Source: Kiloniella sp. EL199 (GTDB lineage Bacteria > Pseudomonadota > Alphaproteobacteria > Kiloniellales > Kiloniellaceae). Taken from it: DNA of 64,000 bases. Under the pieces are notes generated by a model. The model ran no database searches, was not told the DNA's origin, and was given only the letters and a program-made list of their open reading frames with translations. The translations under genes were made by a program, and so were the position numbers. The stretch is taken from NCBI RefSeq assembly GCF_900313065.1, contig NZ_OMPU01000013.1:372001-436000 (forward strand), given 5' to 3'. Positions 48,138 to 58,642 of the stretch are shown one piece after another (positions within the stretch are counted from its first letter, which is position 1; each line of letters begins with the position of its first letter).

Positions 48138-50546
48138 ATGAAATTCACACTTAACTGGTTGAAAGATCACCTCGATACAGATGCTTCTCTGGAAGCCATT
48201 GTCGAAAAACTTTCTCTCATTGGCCTCGAAGTCGAAGGCGTTGAAAATAAAGCTGACGAGCTAAAAGCCTTTAAAACAGCAAAGGTGATTGAAGCGGTTC
48301 AGCACCCAAACGCCGATCGTCTGCGTGTCTGCCAAGTTCAATCTGATGAAGGCATCAGCCAGGTTGTCTGTGGTGCGCCAAATGCGCGTACTGGCATGAT
48401 CGGGGTATTTGCCCCTGTTGGCTCCTATGTTCCTGGCATCGATCTTACTCTAAAGGCAGGTAATCTCCGCGGCGAAGATTCAAACGGAATGTTGGTGTCT
48501 GAGCGCGAAATGGGCCTCTCTGATGAGCACGATGGTATCATTGATTTGCCCGAAGGCACTGAAGTTGGTGTGCTGATTGCTGAAGTTCTTGGCCTTGATG
48601 ACCCGATCATTGAAATTGCCATTACGCCTAACCGTGGTGATTGCCTTGGTGTTCGAGGTGTTGCTCGTGATCTTGCCGCTGCAGGCATGGGAACACTCAA
48701 GCCACTGAAAGTTGAGAAGATCGAAGGCTCTTTCGATAGCTCTATCAACTGGAAAGCGGATGCAGCAGTAGCCGATGATGTGCCTTATGTAGCCGGACGT
48801 TACTTCCGAAACCTGAAAAACGGCCCAAGCCCTAAGTGGCTTCAGGAGCGTCTGCTTGCCATTGGCCTTCGTCCAATTTCAACCCTTGTTGATATTACAA
48901 ATTACGTGTCCTTCGATCTTGGTCGTCCATTACACGTGTTTGATGCCGATAAAATATCTGGCAATCTGACCATGCGCTATGCCAAGGAAGGTGAAGAATT
49001 CCTGGCTCTGGATGAAGAGACTTACAAACTCTCAGATACCATGGTTGTGATCGGTGATGACAACGGTGCTCAAGGCCTTGGTGGCGTTATGGGGGGACTT
49101 GAGACCGGCTGTAGCGACGATACAACCAACATGTTCCTTGAGGTTGCTCTTTTTGATCCAATTTCAGTTGCCATGACTGGCCGTAAATCTGGCATTCTAT
49201 CCGACGCGCGTTATCGTTTTGAGCGTACCGTGGACAGCCAGTCTGCTGACTGGGGCGTGGATGTTGCCACACAGATGGTGCTGGATCTTTGCGGTGGTGA
49301 AGTCAGTAACATAACCTCTGCGGGGGCAATCCCAATCGAGAAACGTACGATTGATCTTCGTCCAAGCCGGATCGAAGACCTCTGCGGTGTAGCGGTATCC
49401 AAAGAAAAGCAGATTGAGATCCTTTCCATCCTGGGCTTTGAAGTCTCTGAAAAAGGTGATCTGATTTCAGCTGTTGTACCTAGCTGGCGTCCGGATGTTG
49501 AGCTCGAAGCCTGTTTGGTTGAAGAGATTCTTCGTATCTATGGTTACGAGAATATCCCCGAGATACAGATGGCACCTGCAAGTTATCTTCCACAGGGCGT
49601 ACTGACATTGGTTCAGCGTCGCGTGTCTAATGCGCGTACGGCTCTTTGCTGGCGTGGTTTGGACGAAGCCGTGACTTTCTCCTTCGTCTCTGCAGCACAG
49701 GCTGACCTGTTTGGAAGTGTTCCCGATAGTTTGCGCGTTGCCAATCCGATCTCTACCGATTTGGATACGATGCGCCCGTCTATTTTACCGACCCTTGTTG
49801 CCGCAGCTGCGCGCAACACGGACAGAGGTTATGCTGATAACGCTCTCTTTGAAGTAGGCCCTCAGTACAAGGATGATACGGCAAAAGGCCAACAGCAAAT
49901 GGCGACGGGTCTTCGTTCTGGCAACATTGCTGAACGTCACTGGGAAAGTGCAAGCCGTGTCGTTGATGTTTTTGATGCTAAGGGTGATGCTTTGGCTGCG
50001 CTCTCTGCTGCAGGGGCACCTGTTGAGAATCTTCAGGTCTTCACCTCAGCACCGCCCTATTTCCACCCTGGTCGTTCAGGCGTTTTGGGACTCGGTCCTA
50101 AGAACGTTTTGGCTGCGTTCGGTGAATTGCATCCTCGCGTTTTGGAAGCTATGGATATCAAAGGTCCTGTTGTTGCATTTGAAGTTTTTCTGGATAATAT
50201 CCCTCAGCCAAAAGTCAAAAAAGGCGAGTCAGGCAAGATCAAGCCTGCTTTGGAACTTTCGCCGTTCCAGTCTGTTGATCGTGATTTTGCTTTTCTGGTT
50301 GATGACAGTGTCGAGGCTGGGAAACTTGTCCGTGCTGTTAAGGGTGCGGATAAGAGCCTGATTACAGACGTTGTTCTTTTTGACATCTACAAAGGCAAAG
50401 GTGTTGAAGATGGGCAAAAGTCACTGGCCATTACAGTGACTTTGCAACCGCGGGACAAAACCTTGACGGATGAAGAGATCGAAGCAGTTTCCCAGAAAGT
50501 TATTGCTCAGGCCATGAAAGCAACAGGCGGTACTCTCCGAAGATAA
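48138..50546 (+). CDS. pheT: phenylalanyl-tRNA synthetase beta subunit
   Basis: 802 residues. Domains in order: N-terminal B1 and an EMAP/OB tRNA-binding fold (about 39-150, with VCGAPNARTGMIGVFAPVGS), B3/B4 editing domain, B5 (RPSRIEDLCGVAVSKEKQ), the catalytic-like core, and the FDX-ACB anticodon-binding domain at the C-terminus (LSPFQSVDRDFAFLVDDSVE). An efficient terminator follows. Confidence 0.97.
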   Translation: MKFTLNWLKDHLDTDASLEAIVEKLSLIGLEVEGVENKADELKAFKTAKVIEAVQHPNADRLRVCQVQSDEGISQVVCGAPNARTGMIGVFAPVGSYVPGIDLTLKAGNLRGEDSNGMLVSEREMGLSDEHDGIIDLPEGTEVGVLIAEVLGLDDPIIEIAITPNRGDCLGVRGVARDLAAAGMGTLKPLKVEKIEGSFDSSINWKADAAVADDVPYVAGRYFRNLKNGPSPKWLQERLLAIGLRPISTLVDITNYVSFDLGRPLHVFDADKISGNLTMRYAKEGEEFLALDEETYKLSDTMVVIGDDNGAQGLGGVMGGLETGCSDDTTNMFLEVALFDPISVAMTGRKSGILSDARYRFERTVDSQSADWGVDVATQMVLDLCGGEVSNITSAGAIPIEKRTIDLRPSRIEDLCGVAVSKEKQIEILSILGFEVSEKGDLISAVVPSWRPDVELEACLVEEILRIYGYENIPEIQMAPASYLPQGVLTLVQRRVSNARTALCWRGLDEAVTFSFVSAAQADLFGSVPDSLRVANPISTDLDTMRPSILPTLVAAAARNTDRGYADNALFEVGPQYKDDTAKGQQQMATGLRSGNIAERHWESASRVVDVFDAKGDALAALSAAGAPVENLQVFTSAPPYFHPGRSGVLGLGPKNVLAAFGELHPRVLEAMDIKGPVVAFEVFLDNIPQPKVKKGESGKIKPALELSPFQSVDRDFAFLVDDSVEAGKLVRAVKGADKSLITDVVLFDIYKGKGVEDGQKSLAITVTLQPRDKTLTDEEIEAVSQKVIAQAMKATGGTLRR

Positions 50547-50571
50547 GTCTTGTAAAATCCATCAAGAAGAA

Positions 50572-50602
50572 AAGCCCGATGAAATTTTGTCGGGCTTTTT
50601 TT
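50572..50602 (+). terminator. terminator of pheST
   Basis: AGCCCGA (50573-50579) pairs with TCGGGCT (50590-50596) around an AT-rich loop, followed by a run of seven T. Confidence 0.9.
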
Positions 50603-50896
50603 GCCGAAATGGACTGGTCTCAAACATGCTAAATCAATAGAAAGTCAATTTCAACGCGGTGGGCTGTTGTTATGGGTTACTTTGTGTGATCCGAAACAAG
50701 AGGGGAAAACATTGAATATATTGAAAAAATATAGCTGAATTATATAGGGCTGTACTTTTTTCCTCTGGGTAAAATATTAGGGAAAAAACTTCTAAGTATA
50801 TGATTATCTATCTTCTTTCTCATTGAAAAATAACACTAAATTTAGTGGCCTGATATTTGCTTCATAAAGACAAAGAGTTTTATGAGGTGGGAAAAC
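50603..50896. other. AT-rich gap before the 242-residue unknown gene
   Basis: No gene or RNA is recognised. The stretch is AT-rich, especially at 50710-50860. No clear promoter hexamers were identified. The gene's ribosome-binding site GAGGTGGG is at 50884-50891. Confidence 0.5.
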
Positions 50897-51625
50897 GTGA
50901 GCGTAAATCTGGATGTTGTTTCTCTGAGTACCGGCGTCGGGCACGGGTTGCCAAATGCTGTTGCCCCGGTACCGAGTGACGAGCGCCTAACATCAGGTAG
51001 TAAGGCTAAAAAAGAAGAAAATACTAGCTCCGCAGCCTATGAAATTACCTTGTCTGACGAAGCAAAAGAACTTTTGGCACGCATGGAAGGCTCTGTTCGT
51101 CAGGTTGGTGATGTTCGCTTCGAAGATCTTTTGCCCGCAGAACAAAGTCGTATCCGGGATTTGGAAAGGCAGCTTAGCGAAATATTTGGTGAACAGCCGA
51201 ATAAAAAGTTGAGCACGGACGAGAAGGAACAAATTGCCGCTTTGCGCCAAAGAATGAGCGATGTACTTGGCTTCTCGCCTACGGCAGTTGATCCCATGCA
51301 TCACAACCTTGTTCAACGTTTGGAGGAAGAGGCAGACCGTATGCTTGCTGACCCTCAAAAAATCATGACCGAAAATGAAGAACGGCAATTAGCTGTGGTT
51401 TTCTCTCACCTTGAAAGTTTGCAGGGCGTTTCTGCGGTAAGTTATCAGGTTCCACAGGAGTTGGCTGATCATATTGATTCTCTGCAGGGGCAAGTTGATC
51501 AAATTTCGGGTGTTGCTGATGTTAAGGTTCCCGGTGCTGGAGAAATGCAGCAGGTTACAAAAATATTTGATGATCTCGCGGGCATCTATGATGGTGCTTT
51601 TCGGCGGATGATGAAGGTAAATTAA
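50897..51625 (+). CDS. hypothetical protein, 242 residues
   Basis: Not recognised. The start is GTG at 50897, set by GAGGTGGG six bases upstream; an ATG at 50882 is less likely. The first 40 residues are polar and low in complexity. The rest is helical and rich in Glu, Gln and Leu (AYEITLSDEAKELLARMEGS, LQGQVDQISGVADVKVPGAG). It ends with a short helix, DDLAGIYDGAFRRMMKVN. There is no signal peptide or membrane segment. It is convergent with the nucleotidyltransferase-like gene, nine bases apart. Confidence 0.75.
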   Translation: MSVNLDVVSLSTGVGHGLPNAVAPVPSDERLTSGSKAKKEENTSSAAYEITLSDEAKELLARMEGSVRQVGDVRFEDLLPAEQSRIRDLERQLSEIFGEQPNKKLSTDEKEQIAALRQRMSDVLGFSPTAVDPMHHNLVQRLEEEADRMLADPQKIMTENEERQLAVVFSHLESLQGVSAVSYQVPQELADHIDSLQGQVDQISGVADVKVPGAGEMQQVTKIFDDLAGIYDGAFRRMMKVN

Positions 51626-51633
51626 GTTATAGT

Positions 51634-52206
51634 CTAAAACTCGGTTTTTAAATCTGACCAGCGATCTTGCCACCGTTTTTTGTCTTGCCGAATTTTGAAC
51701 TCAAACAGCTTATGTTCTTTGAAATAAGGGCAGGGTCGAACCTTCTTCTGATAAAGATCCTCTAGTCCAAAAGGATGTAGAAGCTCAATATCGTTTGCAA
51801 CCGTTAGCCGAGCCGCGATTGCCGTCACCGTTTCTGGCCAATGTTGCAGGGCGTCATAACAGCTCTGATAGGGACGATCTCTGTTTACCTGATGCATTCG
51901 GGCTTGATTTTTGACGGACCATTTTCCAAAAATCGCCTCCACTTCTGGTGCTTCTGATTTCAGTTTCTCTTCGTAAACCTGTTCTGTTTTTTGTCGAGTG
52001 TCTTTCGGATCAAAATAGATGACATCAATGTCACTTTTAAGTGGTGGACGTTTGACTTTATGCAGATGATCCCAATAGGAATTACGTATTAATCCCGCCG
52101 CAATCCAGCAATCTGGCAGATCAAGACCCCTGATAATCTTCAGACAATCCATTATCTGTTTTGATGATTGTAGAAAATTAATCAGATGGGTGTTGCTGTT
52201 GGACAC
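51634..52206 (-). CDS. nucleotidyltransferase family protein (DUF925-like)
   Basis: 190 residues. CWIAAGLIRNSYWDHLH and the catalytic-type DxD in KSDIDVIYFD (SDIDV) match the DUF925 group of the nucleotidyltransferase superfamily. The conserved segment HPFGLEDLYQKKVRPCPYF lies near the C-terminus. The substrate is unknown. The start is GTG at 52206 with a weak ribosome-binding site. Confidence 0.85.
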   Translation of the reverse strand: MSNSNTHLINFLQSSKQIMDCLKIIRGLDLPDCWIAAGLIRNSYWDHLHKVKRPPLKSDIDVIYFDPKDTRQKTEQVYEEKLKSEAPEVEAIFGKWSVKNQARMHQVNRDRPYQSCYDALQHWPETVTAIAARLTVANDIELLHPFGLEDLYQKKVRPCPYFKEHKLFEFKIRQDKKRWQDRWSDLKTEF

Positions 52207-52322
52207 AGAATATCTCTTGTTATGCGACTGTTAACTCAAAAGGGTCGAATAGGGTTATCCAGGAGATGAGATAACAGTCTGAATTTCAGCCTTCGTCAAG
52301 GATGATTGGAGAGTAATGATGT

Positions 52323-53915
52323 CTAGCTCTCGCGAGATTGGGTTCGCCAGCGTTTGAGAGCATAGTTAATGTGGTTGGCATCAAAGCGGTCTTCTGCCCA
52401 GTTGTTGGCAAAGCTTGCGGTGTTACTCTCGGGAAGTTCTGTTGCCGAGAGTTCGTGGAACCTGATCCGTGTTGGGAAATTCACGCCTTCTCCTACCACG
52501 ATTGCTTCCTGATTTCTAAGGGAGGGCAAAGATTTTAAAAGGCTGGATGATGATTGTGGCAAGGTGCGTTGCACAAACATCTGGTCACGCTCGTTGCTCA
52601 TTCGCAGAGAAAACATTGTATTACATTGGGACAGGATCGTCTCGGAAAGCTCTGAAGGTCTCTGGGTGATTAGCCCGAGTGAAACACCATATTTACGGCC
52701 TTCCTTGGCAATTTGCTCAAGAGCTTTGCGTGTCGGGGCAAAACCGGAATTTTTATCATAGGGCACATAGCGGTGTGCCTCTTCGCACACTACAAGAATG
52801 GGAATAGGGTCATGCCTGTGTCCCCAGACCGCCAGATCAAACATAGTCCGGCACAGTAGAGACACCATGACATCAACAACTTCGGACGGTACACCAGATA
52901 GATCGAAGATGGAAACGGGTTTGCCATCATTGGGAATACGCATAAGCTGGGACAGGATATAGCTCATGTTATCGCGCAGGGCGACGTTTCCGAACATAAA
53001 GGCGTAGCGGCGATCCCCGCGCAGGTTTTCCAGACGGTTTTTCAGGCGCTGAAATGGTGCGAGTTGTTCCGGTTTACCCAACTGCCCCATCATTTCGTCA
53101 ATGCGGTGGACAAGGTCTGATAGTTTGTAAGGAACAGGCGTATCAACGGTCAGTGTATTGGCATCCGTTCCCTGATCTCCCCAGTTCAGTTTCGCTGTCA
53201 GAATCGCATCTTTAAGGATACCCGCTTCAATATTGCGTGCGGCAGGCTCTTTGCTACAGAAAATCTCGACCGACTCTTCAAAATTCAATAGCCAATAGGG
53301 AAGGCGTAATGATTCGGGGCTGAGAGATTCTGCCTTGTCCTTGAAGGCCGCAGAATATTCGTTGTGGGGATCAATAAGAATGATATGTCCGCAAGGGTGG
53401 CTGTCGAGGATGGATTTCAGGATTACCGTCAGAGAGCAGGATTTTCCGCTACCTGTTGTGCCAAGGATAGCAAAGTGTTTGCCAAGCAGAGCATCGGTCA
53501 TGATGTAGGCGGGTAATTTCTGTTCCTGAGACAGTGCGCCAACAGTAAAACAGGGCTTGTCAGGGCGAGCGTAGATTTCTGCCAACTCGTCGGTTTGGAC
53601 GGGTTCGACCTCTGCTCCCAACACGGGAAAGCGGGAAACGCCACGCTGAAAGCCGGGAAGCTCGCCTTTGCCCGGATTGATCAGTTTCTCTCCCAGTAAA
53701 TCAATGGACATAACCTTGACGTCATCTGGGCTTGGTGGGTGAGAGGGCTTGGGAATTTCCATGTCACTGATCAAGCCAAAGGCGATAGCCGTTTCCGATT
53801 GGATTCTGATCATTTCGCCGATTGTTGGTAGATCAACGTTTGGCGCAACCGAAGCCGACAGGCTGTCGCCGCTAATAGATGTGACATAACCGATGGTGTT
53901 TGTGGTCACGGGCAA
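52323..53915 (-). CDS. HerA-type ATP-binding protein (DUF87)
   Basis: 530 residues. An N-terminal HAS-barrel (IGYVTSISGDSLSASVAP) is followed by a FtsK/HerA-type ATPase domain with Walker A LGTTGSGKSCSLTVIL and Walker B ILVVCEEAHRYVP. The sensor segment GLITQRPSELSETILSQCNT is also present. HerA ATPases act on DNA ends with NurA in archaea; bacterial relatives are less understood and often act in defence. No nuclease gene is adjacent, so a housekeeping role is as likely. Confidence 0.88.
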   Translation of the reverse strand: MPVTTNTIGYVTSISGDSLSASVAPNVDLPTIGEMIRIQSETAIAFGLISDMEIPKPSHPPSPDDVKVMSIDLLGEKLINPGKGELPGFQRGVSRFPVLGAEVEPVQTDELAEIYARPDKPCFTVGALSQEQKLPAYIMTDALLGKHFAILGTTGSGKSCSLTVILKSILDSHPCGHIILIDPHNEYSAAFKDKAESLSPESLRLPYWLLNFEESVEIFCSKEPAARNIEAGILKDAILTAKLNWGDQGTDANTLTVDTPVPYKLSDLVHRIDEMMGQLGKPEQLAPFQRLKNRLENLRGDRRYAFMFGNVALRDNMSYILSQLMRIPNDGKPVSIFDLSGVPSEVVDVMVSLLCRTMFDLAVWGHRHDPIPILVVCEEAHRYVPYDKNSGFAPTRKALEQIAKEGRKYGVSLGLITQRPSELSETILSQCNTMFSLRMSNERDQMFVQRTLPQSSSSLLKSLPSLRNQEAIVVGEGVNFPTRIRFHELSATELPESNTASFANNWAEDRFDANHINYALKRWRTQSRES

Positions 53916-54165
53916 GATTCCCTCAAGAAAAACATAACTGTTTCAATATTAGCGTGGAAAAGTTTACAGGGGATTTAAGAGGAAGGGGGAGAGCAGTCGG
54001 CAAGGCTTTTTGGCTTATGTGCGCAGAGATTTCGCACTGTATTTTATAGGGAAGATCTTGCGGATCCATTATTTTATGACTGCAACTCGGCTATGATGCA
54101 GAGAGAGATTGCGCATTCCGGCTTTAGGGCTTATCTTCCGCACGATTATTGATAGGCATGAAGTA

Positions 54166-55968
54166 ATGGCTGACTTGAAACATATTCGAAACTTTTCAAT
54201 TGTTGCGCACATCGACCACGGGAAATCGACCCTGGCGGATCGTCTGATTCAGCATTGTGGCGCGCTGAGTGATCGTGAAATGCAGGACCAGGTTCTGGAT
54301 AACATGGAGCTTGAGCGCGAGCGTGGTATTACCATCAAGGCCCAGACTGTGCGTCTGAATTACAAGGCCAAAGATGGCGAGATCTATCAGCTCAATCTGA
54401 TTGATACCCCCGGACACGTTGACTTCACCTATGAGGTCAGCAGATCACTAGCGGCCTGTGAAGGATCTTTGTTGCTGGTTGATGCGTCACAGGGTGTTGA
54501 GGCTCAGACGCTGGCGAATGTGTATCTGGCCATTGATAACGATCATGAAATCGTGCCTGTATTGAATAAAATCGATCTGCCCGCGGCAGAGCCCGACCGG
54601 GTTCGTGAACAGATTGAAGAAGTGATCGGCATTGACGCAACTGATGCGCTGACCGTTTCCGGAAAAACTGGCGAAGGTATCGAAGAAGTTCTGGATGCTA
54701 TTGTTGAAAAGCTACCAGCACCAACGGGTAATCCGGAAGAGAAGCTGAAAGCCTTGCTGGTTGATAGCTGGTACGACAGTTATCTCGGTGTGATCACACT
54801 GGTGCGCGTGGTTGATGGCGTGATCAAACCGGGTATGAAAGTCCGTATGATGGGAACAGGAACCACGCATCTTGTGGATGCTGTTGGTGCCTTTTCACCC
54901 AAGTTGACCAAGCTGAAAGAGCTTCATGCGGGTGAAATCGGTTACATCACCGCGGGTATCAAACAGATTACAGATACCAAGGTTGGGGATACTATCACAG
55001 ATGAAAAGAATCTGGCCCAAGAACCATTGGCTGGCTTTAAGCCGTCTGTGCCTGTGGTCTTCTGTGGCCTCTTCCCGATTGATGCCAACGATTACGAGAT
55101 GCTGCGCGACAGCCTTGGCAAGCTGGCGTTGAACGATGCATCATTCCATTTCGAGCCTGAATCCTCTGCCGCGCTTGGCTTTGGTTTCCGCTGTGGCTTC
55201 CTGGGGCTTCTACACCTTGAGATTATTCAGGAACGTCTGGAGCGCGAATTCAACCTTGATCTGATCACGACGGCGCCGAGTGTGGTATACAAAATCCACA
55301 TGACCGACGGGTCGCTGATGGAGCTGCACAACCCGGCTGACTTCCCGGATGTGGTCAAGATTGATCGCATTGAAGAGCCATGGATCAAAGCGAACATTCT
55401 GGTGCCTGATGACTATCTGGGACAGGTGTTGAAGCTCTGCGAAGATCGTCGCGGTATTCAACAGGAACTGACCTATGTGGGCAGTCGCGCCATGATCGTT
55501 TACAAGCTGCCGCTGAACGAGGTGGTGTTTGATTTTTATGATCGCTTGAAATCCATTTCCCGTGGTTATGCCAGCTTTGATTATTCTATTGAGGGCTATG
55601 AAGAGAACGAACTGGTGAAGGTTTCCATTCTGGTGAATTCAGAACCTGTAGATTCTCTGTCGATTATCGTGCACCGCTCGCAGGCGGAACCACGCGGACG
55701 TATCCTTTGTGAACGGCTGAAAGGCTTGATCCCGCGCCAGTTGTTCAAAATTGCCATTCAGGCAGCAATTGGCGGCAAGATCGTTGCCCGTGAGACGATT
55801 TCAGCCATGCGTAAAGATGTGACTGCCAAGTGTTACGGCGGTGATGTGTCACGTAAACGCAAGCTTCTGGAAAAACAGAAAGCGGGTAAGAAACGAATGC
55901 GTCAGGTCGGGAATGTTGAAATCCCACAGACGGCCTTCCTTGCTGCTCTTAAGATGGGCGATGACTAG
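54166..55968 (+). CDS. lepA: elongation factor 4
   Basis: A ribosomal GTPase that can back-translocate stalled ribosomes. 600 residues from the ATG at 54166 ([20 protein letters not shown]), the family N-terminus; an upstream extension to 54109 is rejected. G1 is AHIDHGKST, switch [16 protein letters not shown]3 DTPGHVDF and G4 NKIDLP. The EF4-specific C-terminal domain ends [20 protein letters not shown]. Confidence 0.97.
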   Translation: MADLKHIRNFSIVAHIDHGKSTLADRLIQHCGALSDREMQDQVLDNMELERERGITIKAQTVRLNYKAKDGEIYQLNLIDTPGHVDFTYEVSRSLAACEGSLLLVDASQGVEAQTLANVYLAIDNDHEIVPVLNKIDLPAAEPDRVREQIEEVIGIDATDALTVSGKTGEGIEEVLDAIVEKLPAPTGNPEEKLKALLVDSWYDSYLGVITLVRVVDGVIKPGMKVRMMGTGTTHLVDAVGAFSPKLTKLKELHAGEIGYITAGIKQITDTKVGDTITDEKNLAQEPLAGFKPSVPVVFCGLFPIDANDYEMLRDSLGKLALNDASFHFEPESSAALGFGFRCGFLGLLHLEIIQERLEREFNLDLITTAPSVVYKIHMTDGSLMELHNPADFPDVVKIDRIEEPWIKANILVPDDYLGQVLKLCEDRRGIQQELTYVGSRAMIVYKLPLNEVVFDFYDRLKSISRGYASFDYSIEGYEENELVKVSILVNSEPVDSLSIIVHRSQAEPRGRILCERLKGLIPRQLFKIAIQAAIGGKIVARETISAMRKDVTAKCYGGDVSRKRKLLEKQKAGKKRMRQVGNVEIPQTAFLAALKMGDD

Positions 55969-56070
55969 CACCGTTGCTTTTTTGTGGCTTATCGTTTGAT
56001 TTTTTGAACGAAAAATGCTCCACTTTTGAGGTATTTCATTACTCTAGTTTTACCTCGCTGGGTTTGGCTC

Positions 56071-56709
56071 ATGGTGCTTCCTTCGCTTGAATATTTTTTG
56101 GCTTATTGGCTTGCGAGTACCTTACTCGCCGCAACACCGGGACCAACGTGGCTTTATACTTTGACGATCAATATATCCGATGGTTGGCAAAAGTCACTTT
56201 GGATACCTGTTGGCAATGGTTTGGGATTGTTGGTGCACCTGCTTGCGGCTTTGATAGGGTTGTCGCTTCTCATTCAACAATCGGCAGTGGCCTATGAAAT
56301 CCTTCGCTGGATTGGTGCAGGATATTTGTGTTTCCTGGCGTGGAAAATACTAACAGGAAAAGCGGATCTTGAGGTTGAAGCCAAAACCGTGCGTAAAAGA
56401 ACGTCGGCGTTCAAAGTGGTACTACAGTCGGCGTTAATTAATATTACCAACCCCAAAGTGATTATTTTCATGATTTCCTTTTTGCCGCAGTTCGTGCGCC
56501 CTGAATTGGGGAGTTTTAAGGGGCAAATCATGCTGTATGGACTTATCCATATTTTGAACGCAGGTTTAATTATCAGCCTTGTTGTTCTTTTCTCAGAGCG
56601 TATGAAATTACTCGTTTCCGGTGTTGGAAGGGCTGCTCAAACCTTTCGGTTATTTGCCTCTATGTCGATGGTGGGGATTGCGCTTCGGGTTGCTTTTTCT
56701 GAAAAATGA
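56071..56709 (+). CDS. LysE family translocator
   Basis: 212 residues from the ATG at 56071 (MVLPSLEYFLAYWLASTLLA); a TTG at 56026 would add 15. Family motifs are AATPGPTWLY (the LysE/RhtB PGP signature) and LQSALINITNPKVIIFMISF. About six membrane segments are expected. It exports amino acids or homoserine-like compounds; the substrate is unknown. The ribosome-binding site is weak. It follows lepA by about 100 bases. Confidence 0.88.
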   Translation: MVLPSLEYFLAYWLASTLLAATPGPTWLYTLTINISDGWQKSLWIPVGNGLGLLVHLLAALIGLSLLIQQSAVAYEILRWIGAGYLCFLAWKILTGKADLEVEAKTVRKRTSAFKVVLQSALINITNPKVIIFMISFLPQFVRPELGSFKGQIMLYGLIHILNAGLIISLVVLFSERMKLLVSGVGRAAQTFRLFASMSMVGIALRVAFSEK

Positions 56710-56795
56710 TCATTAATCACTTATAACCAATCACGAAGAACGACGGGTCCTGTTTCGGAAAAGGATGAGAGTTCGCTTGGACTGATCAGGCTTAA

Positions 56796-56825
56796 TTGCT
56801 ATCTCTTTTTTGAAACAACTATACT
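56796..56825 (+). promoter_or_regulatory. candidate promoter of dapB
   Basis: TTGCTA (56796-56801) and TATACT (56820-56825) with an 18-base spacer, ending 34 bases before the dapB ATG. Confidence 0.4.
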
Positions 56826-56859
56826 ATAGATAAACGCTGGTCTTTGACGGGAAAATAAG

Positions 56860-57666
56860 ATGAGTAACAAAATTGGAATTGTTGGTTGTGCAGGCCGAAT
56901 GGGGCGCATGCTGACGGACGTTATTGGTCGGACGGATAACTGTGAAGTGTATGGTGGCGCCGAACTTCCGGGCAGCCCGAACCTTGGCAAGGATCTTGGT
57001 GAGTTGGCGGGTATCGGTACGATTGGCGTAAGTGTTGGGGACAATCCCCTTGCCTTGTTTGAGGACTGTGATGTCGTCATTGATTTCTCTGTACCAGAAG
57101 CAACGCTTAATCACGCAAAACTGGCAGCAAAAACCGGATGCTCGCTGGTTGTTGGGACCACGGGAATGACCCACGAACAAGTTGCCGAACTGGAAGCTGC
57201 GACGACAACAACCTCAATCGTTTTTGCTCGTAATATGAGTTTGGGCGTCAATCTTCTGATGTCTATTGTGGAACAGGTTGCGGCTTCTTTGGACGAAGAC
57301 TACGACATAGAAGTTGTGGAAATGCATCATCGTCACAAAGTTGATTCGCCTTCGGGTACTGCGTTGGCACTTGGTGAAGCGGCAGCCTCCGGGCGAGGTG
57401 TTGATCTGGATAAGGTTGCAGACAAGGTACGCGATGGCATCATTGGCGCCAGAAAACGCGGCGATATCGGTTTTGCAACACTACGTGGTGGTGATGTTGT
57501 GGGTGACCATAGTGTAATCTTTGCCGCTGATGGTGAACGGATAGAGTTAGGGCATCGGGCCAGTAACCGCGAAGTCTTTGCCCGTGGTGCTGTTAAAGCT
57601 GCCAACTGGTTACAGGGCAGGGAAAACGGATTTTACGATATGCGGGATGTTCTTGGATTGAAATAG
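56860..57666 (+). CDS. dapB: 4-hydroxy-tetrahydrodipicolinate reductase
   Basis: NAD(P)H-dependent step of lysine and diaminopimelate synthesis. 268 residues. The nucleotide loop is GIVGCAGRMGRMLTDVI, GTTGMTHEQV follows, and the active-site signature is EMHHRHKVDSPSGTALALGE. The ATG is preceded by GGGAA. A terminator follows within 30 bases. Confidence 0.97.
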   Translation: MSNKIGIVGCAGRMGRMLTDVIGRTDNCEVYGGAELPGSPNLGKDLGELAGIGTIGVSVGDNPLALFEDCDVVIDFSVPEATLNHAKLAAKTGCSLVVGTTGMTHEQVAELEAATTTTSIVFARNMSLGVNLLMSIVEQVAASLDEDYDIEVVEMHHRHKVDSPSGTALALGEAAASGRGVDLDKVADKVRDGIIGARKRGDIGFATLRGGDVVGDHSVIFAADGERIELGHRASNREVFARGAVKAANWLQGRENGFYDMRDVLGLK

Positions 57667-57691
57667 GCTGATAAATCGGGCCAGATATTGA

Positions 57692-57717
57692 AAGGGAGCT
57701 TAAGCTCCCTTTTTTTA
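57692..57717. terminator. terminator between dapB and EamA gene
   Basis: AGGGAG (57693-57698) pairs with CTCCCT (57705-57710) around CTTAAG, itself palindromic, followed by a run of T. It can stop dapB transcripts; the A run on the other side is short. Confidence 0.88.
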
Positions 57718-57725
57718 TTAGCAAT

Positions 57726-58622
57726 TTAGTTTCGTTTACGCTCACGATAGAGGGTATATAGCCCGCTAGAGACCACGGCCAAAGCACCGACAATGGTCCA
57801 TTGATCAGGGAGCTCATCATAGAAAAGCCAGCCAAAGAGTGTTGCCCAGACCAGCAGCGTGTAGTTGAAAGGCTGTATCGCAGACGGGGTTGCGTATTGA
57901 AACGCAAAAATCAGAAAGAAATGACCGAGGCTGATAAAGATGCCTCCGGCGATAAGTGCCAGCCAGCCATATAGATCTGGCGTTACCCAGAAAAACGGGA
58001 TCATGAAAGTGACGCAGATTAGGGGGACGACCCCTGTATAAAACTGTGACGTTTCTCCATCGTCATAACGACTACTGATACGTAGCAAGATCTGATAGAC
58101 AGCAAAGGCCGATGCAGCAAGAAGAGGCAGAAGAAACAGTTCGTTAAAGCCTTCGAAACCGGGGCGTAGAATAATCATTACGCCTGCGAAACCAACAAGC
58201 ACGGCGGACCAACGGCGAATACCGACTTGTTCCTTTAGCCATAGCGCAGACAAAGCCGTAACAACAATAGGGGCCACAGCTACGATTGCATGAACGTCGG
58301 CAATGGGCAGCAACTTGAAACTGAGGGTAAAGAGGAAAGCTTCGCCCAGCAAAAAGACGGACCTGAATATCTGCAGAGGCAGGTTGTTCGCTTGTGCAAC
58401 CTTTTTTAATCCTGCTGGACCAGCTTTATAAAGCGCCATGCTGATGACAAAGACAGACAGAATAATATAACGCACCCACAGCAGTTGTGGCAGGGGATAG
58501 GTTTGTGCAACGTGTTTGACCACGGCGTCACCTGATGAAAAAGCTGCCATGGCGATAATGGCCAGGACAATTCCCTGTCGCGTGGTATCCAGAACGGGTG
58601 CTTGATTTTCCTGTGTGCTCAC
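57726..58622 (-). CDS. EamA family transporter (DMT superfamily)
   Basis: 298 residues with two EamA repeats of about five membrane segments each. The N-terminal motif GIVLAIIAMAAFSSGDAVVK and the central LLPIADVHAIVAVAPIVVTA are typical. Probably exports a metabolite; the substrate is unknown. A strong 10-base inverted repeat lies 20 bases upstream of the start, which suggests a dedicated regulator. Confidence 0.9.
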   Translation of the reverse strand: MSTQENQAPVLDTTRQGIVLAIIAMAAFSSGDAVVKHVAQTYPLPQLLWVRYIILSVFVISMALYKAGPAGLKKVAQANNLPLQIFRSVFLLGEAFLFTLSFKLLPIADVHAIVAVAPIVVTALSALWLKEQVGIRRWSAVLVGFAGVMIILRPGFEGFNELFLLPLLAASAFAVYQILLRISSRYDDGETSQFYTGVVPLICVTFMIPFFWVTPDLYGWLALIAGGIFISLGHFFLIFAFQYATPSAIQPFNYTLLVWATLFGWLFYDELPDQWTIVGALAVVSSGLYTLYRERKRN

Positions 58623-58642
58623 AAGGTGTCTTTCTTTTATTT

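Noticed and set aside
52323-53915. HerA-like ATPase as part of a defence system
   Set aside because: No nuclease, Sir2 or other defence partner gene lies next to it; the neighbours are lepA and a nucleotidyltransferase-like gene that is also common outside defence loci.
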